Positions 18,088 to 27,020 of a stretch of DNA of 64,000 nucleotides are shown piece after piece (the stretch's first letter is position 1; every line of letters starts with the position of its first letter). The stretch is from positions 1 through 64,000 of the forward strand of contig NZ_JARVRH010000013.1 of NCBI RefSeq assembly GCF_030209755.1, given 5' to 3'. Position numbers and translations under genes: made by a program. This DNA comes from Arthrobacter sp. efr-133-TYG-118. Lineage in GTDB: Bacteria; Actinomycetota; Actinomycetes; Actinomycetales; Micrococcaceae. Under the pieces are notes generated by a model. That model was not told the DNA's origin. It saw nothing but the letters and a program-made list of their open reading frames with translations, and did no database searches.

Positions 18088-18399
18088 GTGAAATACATCC
18101 TCGTCTTGCAGTGGCCAGGTACCAATGAGGCCGACTTTGACGCGCTCATCGCAATGGAGGACCTGCTAGAGGCAGCACTCCCTGAGGCCCACGGCTTCGT
18201 AGACGGCCATGACTTCGGCGCTGGCCAGATGAACATCTTCGTCCAAACCGACCGACCACTCGAAGCGTTTCAGGACGCGAAGACGTCATTGAGCCTTGAC
18301 CCAAGATGGGCCGGGGCGCGGGCCGCATACAGACCAGCTGAGGGAGATCGTTATGTGCTCGTGTGGCCGGCGACTCTTGAAGGATTCTCGGTGTCGTGA
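18088..18399 (+). CDS. Likely immunity protein for the RHS toxin
   Basis: A GTG start lies 6 bases after the RHS stop, with GGTAGG as ribosome site overlapping the end of that gene. The 103-residue product (MKYILVLQWPGTNEADFDAL, later GHDFGAGQMNIFVQT) has an alternating beta-alpha pattern, expected of a small ferredoxin-like immunity protein. The specific Imm family was not identified. Assignment rests mainly on position: cognate immunity genes directly follow the toxin tip in RHS loci. Confidence 0.75.
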   Translation: MKYILVLQWPGTNEADFDALIAMEDLLEAALPEAHGFVDGHDFGAGQMNIFVQTDRPLEAFQDAKTSLSLDPRWAGARAAYRPAEGDRYVLVWPATLEGFSVS

Positions 18400-18466
18400 C
18401 GGCGAAGGATGCAGTCTCACGGAGGCGATGGTTCGTCGTCACCAGCATTCTTCTAGGAAAAAGTAG

Positions 18467-19189
18467 ATGCTTGAATACGATGAGATGCTGCTGATGCTGC
18501 ATCTGGAACCTCTTGACCGCCTCGCTAAGACAGCTTTTGCCGCTGCCTGCGCCGAACGTATGGTGCCCTTGTCCAATCGATACGAGCGACGAGTAGGTGA
18601 CCAGCGTGAGCAGCGGCTTGCCGCCATCGTCTCGGCAGCTTGGCAAGCGGTTTCGGGAAATGACGTCGATGCGACTCTTCTGGAGACTGAAGCAGTGTCA
18701 ATGATTCCGGACGAGGACGATGATGGATGGACAGCCGGCCGGAGCTACGCTGGCAACGCTGCAGCGGCTGCAGGCTACGCCATCCGGACGTGGCGCACCA
18801 ACGATCCTCAACACGCTGCCTGGGCTGCCCGTCAGATCTTCGACGCCGCAGATCTTGCATACTTTCAGGCAAACCCCGGCAGGAGCTTCCTGACCGAGGG
18901 TGAGCAGAACGCATCCTTGGAGTCCACGGTCGTACAGTCAGCCATTTCGGCCATCCAACGGGATCTTGAGGCCGTCAACAACGCATGGCCTCTGTCCGAA
19001 TTGCGCCAGAGAGCCCAGCAGGAAGGCCAGGAATGGGCAGCGACCGTGCCCTGGAACGGTTGCACCCCGATCTTCCGGACTCCTTGGCAGGCGACGACGC
19101 TGCGGCCTGGCTCGCCGCTGCGGAGTCCGAGGTCCGGAAGTCGCTATATGGGCGGGACCCAGCCTGACCCCATCGCAAGTCAACGCTAA
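18467..19189 (+). CDS. DUF416-like immunity protein, possibly frameshifted near its end
   Basis: The N-terminal 200 residues match the DUF416 style: LDRLAKTAFAAACAERMVPL, a mid helix with ETEAVSMIPDEDD, and AAAAAGYAIRTWRTNDPQHA. DUF416 proteins are found as immunity genes in polymorphic toxin loci. ATG 18467 has AGGA upstream. After about residue 195 this frame becomes Arg/Pro/Ser-rich and unlike protein. In the +1 frame the same DNA reads ALERLHPDLPDSLAGDDAAA and WLAAAESEVRKSLYGRDPA, ending at 19167. This suggests either a frameshift in the last 40 codons or a second short overlapping gene. Confidence 0.65.
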   Translation: MLEYDEMLLMLHLEPLDRLAKTAFAAACAERMVPLSNRYERRVGDQREQRLAAIVSAAWQAVSGNDVDATLLETEAVSMIPDEDDDGWTAGRSYAGNAAAAAGYAIRTWRTNDPQHAAWAARQIFDAADLAYFQANPGRSFLTEGEQNASLESTVVQSAISAIQRDLEAVNNAWPLSELRQRAQQEGQEWAATVPWNGCTPIFRTPWQATTLRPGSPLRSPRSGSRYMGGTQPDPIASQR

Positions 19190-19314
19190 TCGATTGTGTC
19201 TGGCATCCGTTGATTTGGCGGCGGGCAGACGAAGCCTTTCGCATGCGAAGTCAGGGTGCGGTTCCCGCCCGACCACCGCCGGTCTGACTCAACTTCGCTA
19301 GCTGGGAAGCCGCG

Positions 19315-19830
19315 TCAGTTGGTTGCCCACCCGGTGAGCCTCAGAAGGTCAGCAGCAATGTCCTGCACGACGCGGTTGTCCGTAGGGCATCGATGGACCC
19401 ATCGTGGTGTGAGGAGTTCGAGTTCTCTGGCGGCTGCGTTGTTACGGTCAAGATGTTCCCGAAGGTCGCTGCCCTGGGTCCGCCGGAGGAGCCTTGCTGA
19501 CGCTGTTTCGTCGTCAGCGGTCAGCAGTACCGCAGTGATACGGGGACTGTCTCCCATGGCTGCTGCTAATTCCTGTGTGAATCGGACGCTGACCGTGTTC
19601 GTGTAAATCATCCGCCGGTAGCCGAGAGCACGGTAGTTGGCCCAGATCGCGGCAAGATTCCGCTCTGCCAGATTGTGCTCCCACGGTTGAGGGAAGGCCA
19701 GATCGAGGTTGTCGCCTTCGATCACACAGTGCTTGACCTTTAGGGCAGTGAGCTGGGCATGCAGTTCGAAAGCCACCGAGCTTTTCCCAACACCTGACCG
19801 GCCGCCAACAAACAGAACCTCACTCTTCAT
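19315..19830 (-). CDS. P-loop kinase-like protein (AAA_33 type)
   Basis: The 171-residue product has a P-loop GGRSGVGKSS near its start and the segment CVIEGDNLDLAFPQ, which resembles the acceptor-binding region of small kinases such as chloramphenicol phosphotransferase or shikimate/adenylylsulfate kinases. A LID-like stretch with ASARLLRRTQGSDLREHLDR follows. The substrate is unknown; it could be a small molecule or nucleotide. ATG 19830 is favoured by a GGAGGGTGA ribosome site; a GTG at 19836 would be too close. It stands alone, facing the RHS immunity genes. Confidence 0.7.
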   Translation of the reverse strand: MKSEVLFVGGRSGVGKSSVAFELHAQLTALKVKHCVIEGDNLDLAFPQPWEHNLAERNLAAIWANYRALGYRRMIYTNTVSVRFTQELAAAMGDSPRITAVLLTADDETASARLLRRTQGSDLREHLDRNNAAARELELLTPRWVHRCPTDNRVVQDIAADLLRLTGWATN

Positions 19831-19959
19831 ATTCACCCTCCGAGTATTGTCTAAAAACTGGTCAAAGCCGCATCATCTGAGCGGGGACGACAGGCGGAGC
19901 TGCTGCCTGGGCTCGTCGTGTACTTCATGAAACCTTGTAGCTAGATGGGAAGCAGCGCC

Positions 19960-20406
19960 TCATGCAATGTTCCAGCCGTCCTGTGTCCTGGAGAAGAACT
20001 CCTCTCGTGTGCACGACTCGATCTCGAATTCTGCGGCGTTTGCCCGGACAGCTTTGTCGTTCGACACGATTATCCACGTCGGGTCGAAAAGTCGGCTCTC
20101 GGATTCTTGAGTCGCGTCCAGCGCGCAGGCGACCAGCATCGGATCGGCAGCGCCCTTGTTTGCGTAAAGGTTCACGAGCGCCGTGTCGTCTTCAGGCACG
20201 GTGGCCATGACTGTCTGAAGAAAATTCAGAACGCTCGCTGTTGCCGGGTACTCAACAGCCTTGAGCGCATCGTCAGCGTACCCGTCGGCTTCATGGAGCA
20301 CCTCAGACGGTATCCGGCAGCGCGCATGGAAGAACCCGCTCGCTCGCTGTGCCGGCGACAAGTGCGAGAGCACGTTGTTATCGATGAGGTACATCTCCTC
20401 GTTCAT
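19960..20406 (-). CDS. PIN-domain nuclease, likely toxin
   Basis: The 148-residue protein shows the PIN signature: YLIDNNVLSHL at the start with the first acidic residue, Glu in the SEVLHEADG helix, GAADPMLVACAL with the central Asp, and WIIVSNDKAVRANA near the end. PIN toxins cleave tRNA or rRNA. Its ATG overlaps the stop of the preceding gene by 4 bp (ATGA), so the two are translated together. Similar pairs combine a DUF4411-type PIN protein with an ImmA/IrrE (COG2856) partner that acts as the antitoxin side; that role here is inference. Confidence 0.82.
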   Translation of the reverse strand: MNEEMYLIDNNVLSHLSPAQRASGFFHARCRIPSEVLHEADGYADDALKAVEYPATASVLNFLQTVMATVPEDDTALVNLYANKGAADPMLVACALDATQESESRLFDPTWIIVSNDKAVRANAAEFEIESCTREEFFSRTQDGWNIA

Positions 20407-21569
20407 CGGAGCGCTGCCTTCAGTTCGCCGAGGTCACTGGGACCGATCCGGTTCAGGCAGACGACCCGGCAAAATTCTCGGGCGCTAAGACGCCGCTCTT
20501 CGACAGCGAGGAGCATCCGCCTGGTCAGCTCGCGGCCACTGTATTTGCGGATCGCGTTGACGGTTTTTGGCTGATGCGCTGGGGTCTTGGCCCGCGCGCG
20601 AAACTCGTCCTCGAGTGTGCGAAGGTACCCGGCCGCGGTCAATGGGGTGAGGCTGCCGAGACGCATGGCCCTGACGGTCAGGGCGCTCGGGGTCACCTTG
20701 AACACGTCAGCCATGGCCTTCACGGCATCAAGGTCTTCGAAGGTGATTCTCTGGAGATCGGCCGCGGGCATGAGGATCTCACCCACGATGTCGTACTCCC
20801 GCCCCGCGTCAGGGGCGGTGCTGTTCGCGTCGTAGCTGACGGGAGCAAAGATCCCACGCGCAACAAGCACAGTCATCAGGACGAGAGTGAAGATCTGCCG
20901 GCCGTAAGGCTCTTGGAAGTCGCCGTGATCGCCACCTGTCAGGAAGATGTAGGGCACTTTCGAGTCGCGCACGGTCATGCCACTGAAATGCACCTCGATG
21001 AGCTGGGGCATGTATCCTCGAACGCTCCGGGACACGAGCACCTGATTGGCTTCGAGCTGTTCGATGATCAGCTCCAATGCGGATTCTTTCTTTCGTGCCT
21101 GACGGATGGCTTCACGGTCGAGCCCGATCGCTTTGATCAGCGCCTCGGCGTCTTCCCGTACGGTCGGTCGTGGCTTTCGGAGCAGCCCGACGACCTTGTT
21201 CTTCACAAGCGTGGAGTCGTGCTTCCGGGCCAATTCCTGTTTGCGCAGGAGGTCCTTCACGATCAGCTCAACATCCCGTAGCTTCACGGTCGTCCGCGTG
21301 TTCACTGTGAACGTGTCGGGCGCAACGCCTTGCAGCAGCTTCGCGGTCTTGGTACGCAATTGTGCTTGGACTACGGCCGGGGAAGCGAAAAACAGTGGGT
21401 GCGGGACCTCCGCTTTCCGGGCAAGCTTCAAGAGCTCGGAGTATTGAATCTTCGACTTCTCGAGGGCATGGAGGTACGGGGCCCTCCCGTTCACCACAGA
21501 GTTCTCCAGCAGATCAACAAACACCGATCGGTCAATCGGCACTGACTCGCCCGCAATGATCACATGCAC
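20403..21569 (-). CDS. ImmA/IrrE-like protein lacking the HExxH motif; partner of the PIN gene
   Basis: The 388-residue protein has a helical N-terminal half of unclear relation. Residues about 200-300 follow the ImmA/IrrE layout: PYIFLTGGDHGDF, a strand and helix GRQIFTLVLMTVLVARGI near 220-240, then EYDIVGEILMPAADL near 260 and LADVF-like KAMADVFKVTPSALTVRAMR. In active family members the helix carries FTLAHELGH; here the corresponding positions read FTLVLMTVL, so zinc binding is probably lost. The downstream E-x-x-LMP element is kept. It is translated just before the PIN toxin. I infer an antitoxin or sensor role through binding, not proteolysis. Confidence 0.65.
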   Translation of the reverse strand: MHVIIAGESVPIDRSVFVDLLENSVVNGRAPYLHALEKSKIQYSELLKLARKAEVPHPLFFASPAVVQAQLRTKTAKLLQGVAPDTFTVNTRTTVKLRDVELIVKDLLRKQELARKHDSTLVKNKVVGLLRKPRPTVREDAEALIKAIGLDREAIRQARKKESALELIIEQLEANQVLVSRSVRGYMPQLIEVHFSGMTVRDSKVPYIFLTGGDHGDFQEPYGRQIFTLVLMTVLVARGIFAPVSYDANSTAPDAGREYDIVGEILMPAADLQRITFEDLDAVKAMADVFKVTPSALTVRAMRLGSLTPLTAAGYLRTLEDEFRARAKTPAHQPKTVNAIRKYSGRELTRRMLLAVEERRLSAREFCRVVCLNRIGPSDLGELKAALR

Positions 21570-21697
21570 CGTGAAGCCCCCAAAACTCCAGTCCGTACCC
21601 AGTCCTTGGTCTATGCCTCCGCAATGTACACCGTATGAATCGCCATAGGGGAGTTACCTGCCAAGTTCGGCCGTCACGGGAAACTCAGTTCCGGCGG

Positions 21698-24600
21698 TCA
21701 GAACTCGTCCAAGTAGTCGGGTACGGGCTCGTTGATTTTGTCCAGAAGAACTTGTCGGGCTTCTTCTTCGGCGCGGCGAAGTTCGTCATTCGTTTCGGAC
21801 TCCAGGGCACGTTCGATTGCAGCCAGTGCCGATTGCAGCTCGGGCGACCCCGCATCGTTTCCGCTCCAGAAGTGTGGAGTGAGATGCTGTGAGACCCGAT
21901 TGAGGGTGGAGCTGTAAACATGTTCTCCGAAGGTGCGGGCATGCTCGGTCAGCCGCCGCGCCAGCTCGATGTGATGGGCAGCCCACGCGTTCAGAGAAGC
22001 CAGAATTCCGAGGAGATTAGTGAGCTGTCGCTCGCTAAGGTTGCCCACGGCAGCGCACAGCTTGCCCGTGACTTCTCGAGGAAGCCGGTCTCCGGTCACC
22101 TTGGTCAGTGCTGACGCGACCTGGCCGGGGTCATCGCTTCCGCATCCGTCGATGATCCATGCTGCGACCTCGTGCGGCTTCCCGGAAAAGGCTGCGCGCA
22201 GGCTGTGATCCCCGGCGCTTCGCAGAAGATGGCGGAGGGAATGGATCCCGGTCATTCGGTCGAGGACCAGCCGTGGATGCGCCGTTGCGATGTCCGTGAT
22301 CCGGTTCTCGGCCTCCCAGGTCCCCACCTGAATGGCGGCAAGGAGGTCGAGCACTGCCGTGGCCTGGGCATTGTTGAGATTCTGGTACCAGTCTCTGGCA
22401 GAGCCGCTCATGGGAGTACGGAGGATGTCATAGATGGTATGGTCTGTTGCCTTTCCGGCGATCAGGGTCTTGGAAACGGTGATTGGATCCTCGACAAAAG
22501 GCAAGGCTGTGAGGAATGCCTGCCGAACACGCTCCGAAGGGTCCTCCACTCCCTCGGTGATCGCCTCGGTGTAAGGGGCCCCGAGATTCGCCCAGCCGAA
22601 GAATCCGGCAGCACGTCCGATAGCCCACCGGACACCTTCGCGTTGTGCCGCTGCCTCGGCAACGATCTGGTCGAGCAGGGCATTTTTCGATGTCTGAAGG
22701 CAGTCCAGGAGGATCGGCAGGCCGGCATCGAGTGGGCCATCGGAGAGATCGAGGATAGCCGCGACCACGTCGGGAACACGATCGGCATGCCCGCTGGCGG
22801 TGAGCTGTAGAAGGGTGATGAGCTGGTGGTTCGGCGTGCTCTTCGAGGTCAAGAGGGCTTCCCGCAATTCCGCGTCGAGCCGGTCTACGCCTGCTTTCGT
22901 ATCGGCATGAGGCCCCCACAATGACTCGGCAAGTCGGAGGAGCCTCAGGTGGGAGCGGCGCTCCTGTGCTTTCATCCGGCCGTTGAGTTCGGCCTCACCT
23001 TCTGCGGACTGTTTCGATCGGGCAGCAATTCTTTCAACGCACTCGCTGAGCGTTGGTGCGTCCTTCCCTCGTTGTGGGTCAAGGTCAATCAAACGTTCGC
23101 CGCCGAGCAGGTGATCGCTGAGATCATCATCCTCGCGTTGGTCGAGCTGATGGAGAAGTGAAAGGGCCGCATGCATAACTTCCGGAGAGCTGGAGTAGCC
23201 GGCCGGGATTTCGACGGCCCGGCGCACCGTTCTCCGGATGACCGATATCGTTGTAATATCGGCGATGGTTCGCAGGGCTGCGATGGTCTGGAGATCATCG
23301 TCTGCCCAGGCATTGCGCTGTTCCTCGGGAACATCCGCTCCGAAGTAGCCCCGAGATGGTCGGACGGCACCTTCGAGGAGCCCGACGATTTCACTGGTGA
23401 GCGACAGGTTCTCGTCGCCGGCATATTTCACGCATAATGCCCGAACCGCATCCCGGTGGGCCCGGGCCCACTCTGGATTGACCTGGAACTGGCCGAGCGA
23501 AATCTCACGTGGATCCTGCATCTCACTGGTCGTCCCTTCTTTGGCAAGGAGCGGCCCGAGCACCGCAAGCGGGGTACTGGCATCACCCGCTTCTAGTGCG
23601 CCGAGCCATTGCCTGACTTTGGCGATGATTCTCTCCGGGTAGGACGGATCGGGAAGCCTATTCACCTGGCATAGCCGGTCGATGATAATTCTCAACGGGT
23701 GATCCAGCGCCGAATCGACGGGACGCGAGTCTCGGCGGCCGAGCTCCCAGAGAGCATCAAGCGCCGTTTCGAGTCGTTCCGGACCGTTGGCGGCACACGC
23801 ACCATAGGGGATCGCGAGCCTTCGTTCCACGGCTGTCCGGCCGATCTCGCCGTCATCGAACAACGTCGCGATACCAGCATCGCCACGGAGCACGGAAGGT
23901 CGCTGGCTTGGCTCGAGGACCTCGAGTTCGTCCAACCGGCGGCGGATTCTGTCGAGCAGTTCCAGTGTCTTCAGCGGCTGAGTAAGTGGGAGGTATCCGA
24001 GGTGACCGGCCAGGTTGTAGAGGTCGCCATAGCCCCCGTCATCAACGCTGGTTTCAACGCTCGCCCAGATCGGACCCATGACGTGTGGGCCGTCGTAGTG
24101 GGCCAGCCGCCACTGGAGGCTCCCGACGGAAGTGAAGAGATCCTCACCGGCTACGTCACCGAGGGCGTTCCAGAGCTCCTCGACGAATCCGGTATCCACC
24201 CCTTCGATCGACGCAACACGCTCTAGAACTTGATCTGCGAACAGCTCAGGTATGACCCGCGCCCTGCCATTCTGCTCAATGACGATGCCGCGGTGACGAA
24301 GCTGTTCGCGGAGGCGAAGGTAATCGCGCAGCGAGATGCCCGCCAGCTTAAGGATCCTGGACCGTACGTCTTCGTCGTCAGCGCTGACCGTGCCAAGCGC
24401 CGACAGAGTAGCGAGCACACGCTCGAGAGGTTCAGGCCCGACCGCGTCAATGCCTCCGGTCAGTATGTCCCCGTAGCGTGCCATGACCTGCTCCCGTACG
24501 TCGCTGTCGAGAGACAGCGGGCCGCTCAGCTGGCCACCTTTGATCATGTTCAGCATCAGGACGGCCACAAATGGCGTGTCCCGTGCCTGTCGAGCGAGGG

Positions 24601-25777
24601 CTTCAAAGTGCGAAGAGTCGAGGGAGAGCCCGTCAGCAAGGGAAGCCACCAATTCGCGACCTTCAGGCAGGGTGAGCCTTCCAACGGTAATTTCGCAGAT
24701 CTTCTCCAGGCGGAAGCCCCTCATGATCACCTCATTGCGAATGGAACGTGCTTCCAGACCCCTGACACCAAGGACCAGCTGTGTTCCAGCATTCGCTGCG
24801 GCGTAATTGAGAAGAATCGCGAGGTCCGGTGCACCTCTGTGAGCGTCGTCGATCACGATGACCGCCGGTGTCTGCGGCAGTAGCTTGATCGCATCTTTGT
24901 CGAGGCCATGGCCGGGGGAAAGCCAGAAGACCGGGACTGCGGGCGTGGCTGCATGGAAGGTCACAAGGCAATCGACCATGAGTCGAGTCTTGCCGACACC
25001 AGCGATCCCATTCACGAAGACGACGCGTGGCCAATCTGCTGACCTATCCAGTGCGGACGAGAGCTTCGTCTTCTCTGATTCACGTCCGATAGCGGGTCCG
25101 AGGTCGTTCAGGAGGTCCTCACCGCTGCGCCTTCGCTCTGAGACTTCCTCGATGCTGAGGAAAGGCGACTTGCCGCCGCCACGGGACCGTTCAACGAGTG
25201 CCAGTATCTCGCCAGCCCGGGCATGGCGGGTGTTGCTCGTCCCTCGCACATAGACGGCACCGTCTTCTAGGCCGTCTTTGCGGTCATCGCCCTGGAAGCT
25301 CTTGTGGCACGGAAATATCGGATCACCATCCTGGGGTGGCTGCGCGATGATGAACACGACCTCGCTGGAGTCGTTGACACTAATCCTGCCGAACTCGAAC
25401 GCAGGGAACTGGGGTCCGAGGTATGGCCGCAGCCGGTCCTCAAGCTCATGGGCTTCGACGCCACGGGGAATGCCCGGCGCGGCATCCTTCGACGCACCGA
25501 TGACCATCACAGCGTAGCCACGGAAGTACGGTGACGCCTCCTTCGGCCGACGGTTGGCTGCCCCGAGCAGGAACTTCGCGACCTTCGCCACGCCTGTCTT
25601 GCTGTTGAGATCCAGGCTGCTCTTGACCTCCAGGTAGGTCGTCTCGGCCTCGTCGCCGACGGCCATGACGTAATCCAGGATGAGTCGCAGGGAACGTTCA
25701 CCGAGGGGGAGGACAGCAGTGTCAAGCCCTGCGGGATTCGGCTCGGGTACGTTGACCAGTGTGGGATCGGCAGTCAT
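21698..25777 (-). CDS. Schlafen/AlbA_2 domain fused to a STAND-type ATPase
   Basis: This 1,359-residue protein has three parts. Residues 35 to about 210 look like a Schlafen AlbA_2 domain: the LEVKSS element with Glu50 and Lys52, the turn KFLLGAANRRP, and the closing AVYVRGTSNTRHA. An ATPase follows, with P-loop NGIAGVGKT near 258 and Walker B AVIVIDDAH near 306. The remaining 900 residues are helical and repeat-like (many ELxxAL-type helices), as in STAND sensors. AlbA_2 domains can be nucleases, so a model is sensing by the C-terminus, ATPase switching, and nucleic-acid cleavage by the N-terminus, as in Avs-like systems. ATG 25777 is the start. It is the last complete island gene before the comEC junction. 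Confidence 0.75.
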   Translation of the reverse strand: MTADPTLVNVPEPNPAGLDTAVLPLGERSLRLILDYVMAVGDEAETTYLEVKSSLDLNSKTGVAKVAKFLLGAANRRPKEASPYFRGYAVMVIGASKDAAPGIPRGVEAHELEDRLRPYLGPQFPAFEFGRISVNDSSEVVFIIAQPPQDGDPIFPCHKSFQGDDRKDGLEDGAVYVRGTSNTRHARAGEILALVERSRGGGKSPFLSIEEVSERRRSGEDLLNDLGPAIGRESEKTKLSSALDRSADWPRVVFVNGIAGVGKTRLMVDCLVTFHAATPAVPVFWLSPGHGLDKDAIKLLPQTPAVIVIDDAHRGAPDLAILLNYAAANAGTQLVLGVRGLEARSIRNEVIMRGFRLEKICEITVGRLTLPEGRELVASLADGLSLDSSHFEALARQARDTPFVAVLMLNMIKGGQLSGPLSLDSDVREQVMARYGDILTGGIDAVGPEPLERVLATLSALGTVSADDEDVRSRILKLAGISLRDYLRLREQLRHRGIVIEQNGRARVIPELFADQVLERVASIEGVDTGFVEELWNALGDVAGEDLFTSVGSLQWRLAHYDGPHVMGPIWASVETSVDDGGYGDLYNLAGHLGYLPLTQPLKTLELLDRIRRRLDELEVLEPSQRPSVLRGDAGIATLFDDGEIGRTAVERRLAIPYGACAANGPERLETALDALWELGRRDSRPVDSALDHPLRIIIDRLCQVNRLPDPSYPERIIAKVRQWLGALEAGDASTPLAVLGPLLAKEGTTSEMQDPREISLGQFQVNPEWARAHRDAVRALCVKYAGDENLSLTSEIVGLLEGAVRPSRGYFGADVPEEQRNAWADDDLQTIAALRTIADITTISVIRRTVRRAVEIPAGYSSSPEVMHAALSLLHQLDQREDDDLSDHLLGGERLIDLDPQRGKDAPTLSECVERIAARSKQSAEGEAELNGRMKAQERRSHLRLLRLAESLWGPHADTKAGVDRLDAELREALLTSKSTPNHQLITLLQLTASGHADRVPDVVAAILDLSDGPLDAGLPILLDCLQTSKNALLDQIVAEAAAQREGVRWAIGRAAGFFGWANLGAPYTEAITEGVEDPSERVRQAFLTALPFVEDPITVSKTLIAGKATDHTIYDILRTPMSGSARDWYQNLNNAQATAVLDLLAAIQVGTWEAENRITDIATAHPRLVLDRMTGIHSLRHLLRSAGDHSLRAAFSGKPHEVAAWIIDGCGSDDPGQVASALTKVTGDRLPREVTGKLCAAVGNLSERQLTNLLGILASLNAWAAHHIELARRLTEHARTFGEHVYSSTLNRVSQHLTPHFWSGNDAGSPELQSALAAIERALESETNDELRRAEEEARQVLLDKINEPVPDYLDEF

Positions 25778-25984
25778 GGATCGATCTTCTCACTCCCCAT
25801 GTTTCGTCATGGGGTTGCGATGCATCTAACGTTCGTGGGTCGATCGATTATCAGAAGTCGCCCGTTTGGACCCGATCGTCGTCTACATTCGACCGGATAT
25901 AGGGGTCCTACATCCATGCCAATTCCATCATGGACCAGTACGACAACCCTGGTGACCTGCAAAAATGCCGCACCAAGGGTACCC

Positions 25985-26010
25985 ACCGGCGGTTTCATCT
26001 TTCTCCGGAG
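25985..26010. other. Island-chromosome junction in comEC
   Basis: To the right, the sequence encodes the conserved ComEC SGANCSL motif. To the left the ComEC pattern (normally H-L-x-A-V before SGAN) is lost. The core at the changeover contains the palindrome CTCCGGAG. A site-specific recombination point is expected here, with the other half of comEC beyond the left window edge. Confidence 0.5.
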
Positions 26011-27020
26011 CGAACTGCAGCCTCATTCTTGGCGGTCTGGTGCTTCTGGCCAGGAGCTTTCGGCTTGCCAGGGGAGTCGCGGCAATAGTGGCCCTGGGAG
26101 GCTTGGCGGGCTTTGTCATGATGGTCGGACCGGACGCGAGCGTCGTGAGGGCGGCGGTCATGGGTGCAATCGGCCTCAGCGCGCTAAGTGCCGGCAGGCG
26201 GAGCCGGTCCCTGGGCTTTCTCTGCCTTGCCGTGACTGGGCTTCTCATCCTGGATCCCTCCCTTGGTACGAGCATCGGATTCCTTTTGTCGGTCCTCGCC
26301 ACCCTGGGAATTGTCTTGTTGGCACGGCCCATCGCCTTTTGGGCTCCAGCGTGGGTCCCTTCCTGGTTAGCTTCCGCCGTTGCCGTGCCCTTGGCGGCGC
26401 AGCTTCTGTGCAGCCCGGTGATTGTGGCCTTGCAACCGCAGTTCTCCAGCTACTCATTGCTGACGAATATCGCAGTTGCTCCGTTTGTCGCACCCGTGAC
26501 GATCCTGGGAACCATTGCGGTTCCCCTTGTTCCGCTGTTTCCTTGGTTGGCAGTTGTTCCAATCGCCGTTGCCGGGGTCAGCGCGGAAATGGTGGCAGCA
26601 ATCGCCAGGTTCTTCGCAGGACTTCCGGGAGCGGCCCTGCCGTGGCCGGAAGGTCCCACGGGAATCGCCACCATGGTTCTCTGGTCGGTTGTGACCATCT
26701 TGATGGTGTGGCTGGTCCTGCATCCAACGCGGGTGGTCTCAGCCGTACTCTGGTTGCACCGCCACGTGGTGTTCCTTATAGCCGCCGGTGAGTCGGCTGT
26801 CCGTCGCCCCTGGACCGAGGGCCATTCCGGGTGCTCGCCGGCGCCCGGCAAGCAGCCCGAGGGGTTCAGGATCACTGCCCTGGACGCTGAACGTGGGAGA
26901 CTGGGAATCTGCAAAAACACTTCTGGAAGGAAGCAACATTGGCTGCTGCCCAGGTCTCAAAAGCTAAAACCTCCGCGGCAAACACCGCCAGCTGGCGGGA
27001 CGTTACCCCGTCCGCGGTAG
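25998..27020 (+). pseudogene. comEC: 5'-truncated comEC, competence DNA channel
   Basis: From about 26000 the frame encodes the ComEC membrane core: SGANCSLILGGLVLLARSFR, GPDASVVRAAVMGAIGLSAL, then IGFLLSVLATLGIVLL and LLTNIAVAPFVAPVTILGTI. ComEC forms the inner-membrane channel for DNA uptake. The N-terminal OB-fold and first membrane segments, usually some 250 residues or more, are missing upstream; the frame instead runs into island DNA with no proper start. The gene is therefore split. The C-terminal part past about 26750 reads less like a membrane protein and runs into the holA start, so its natural end is uncertain. Confidence 0.75.
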
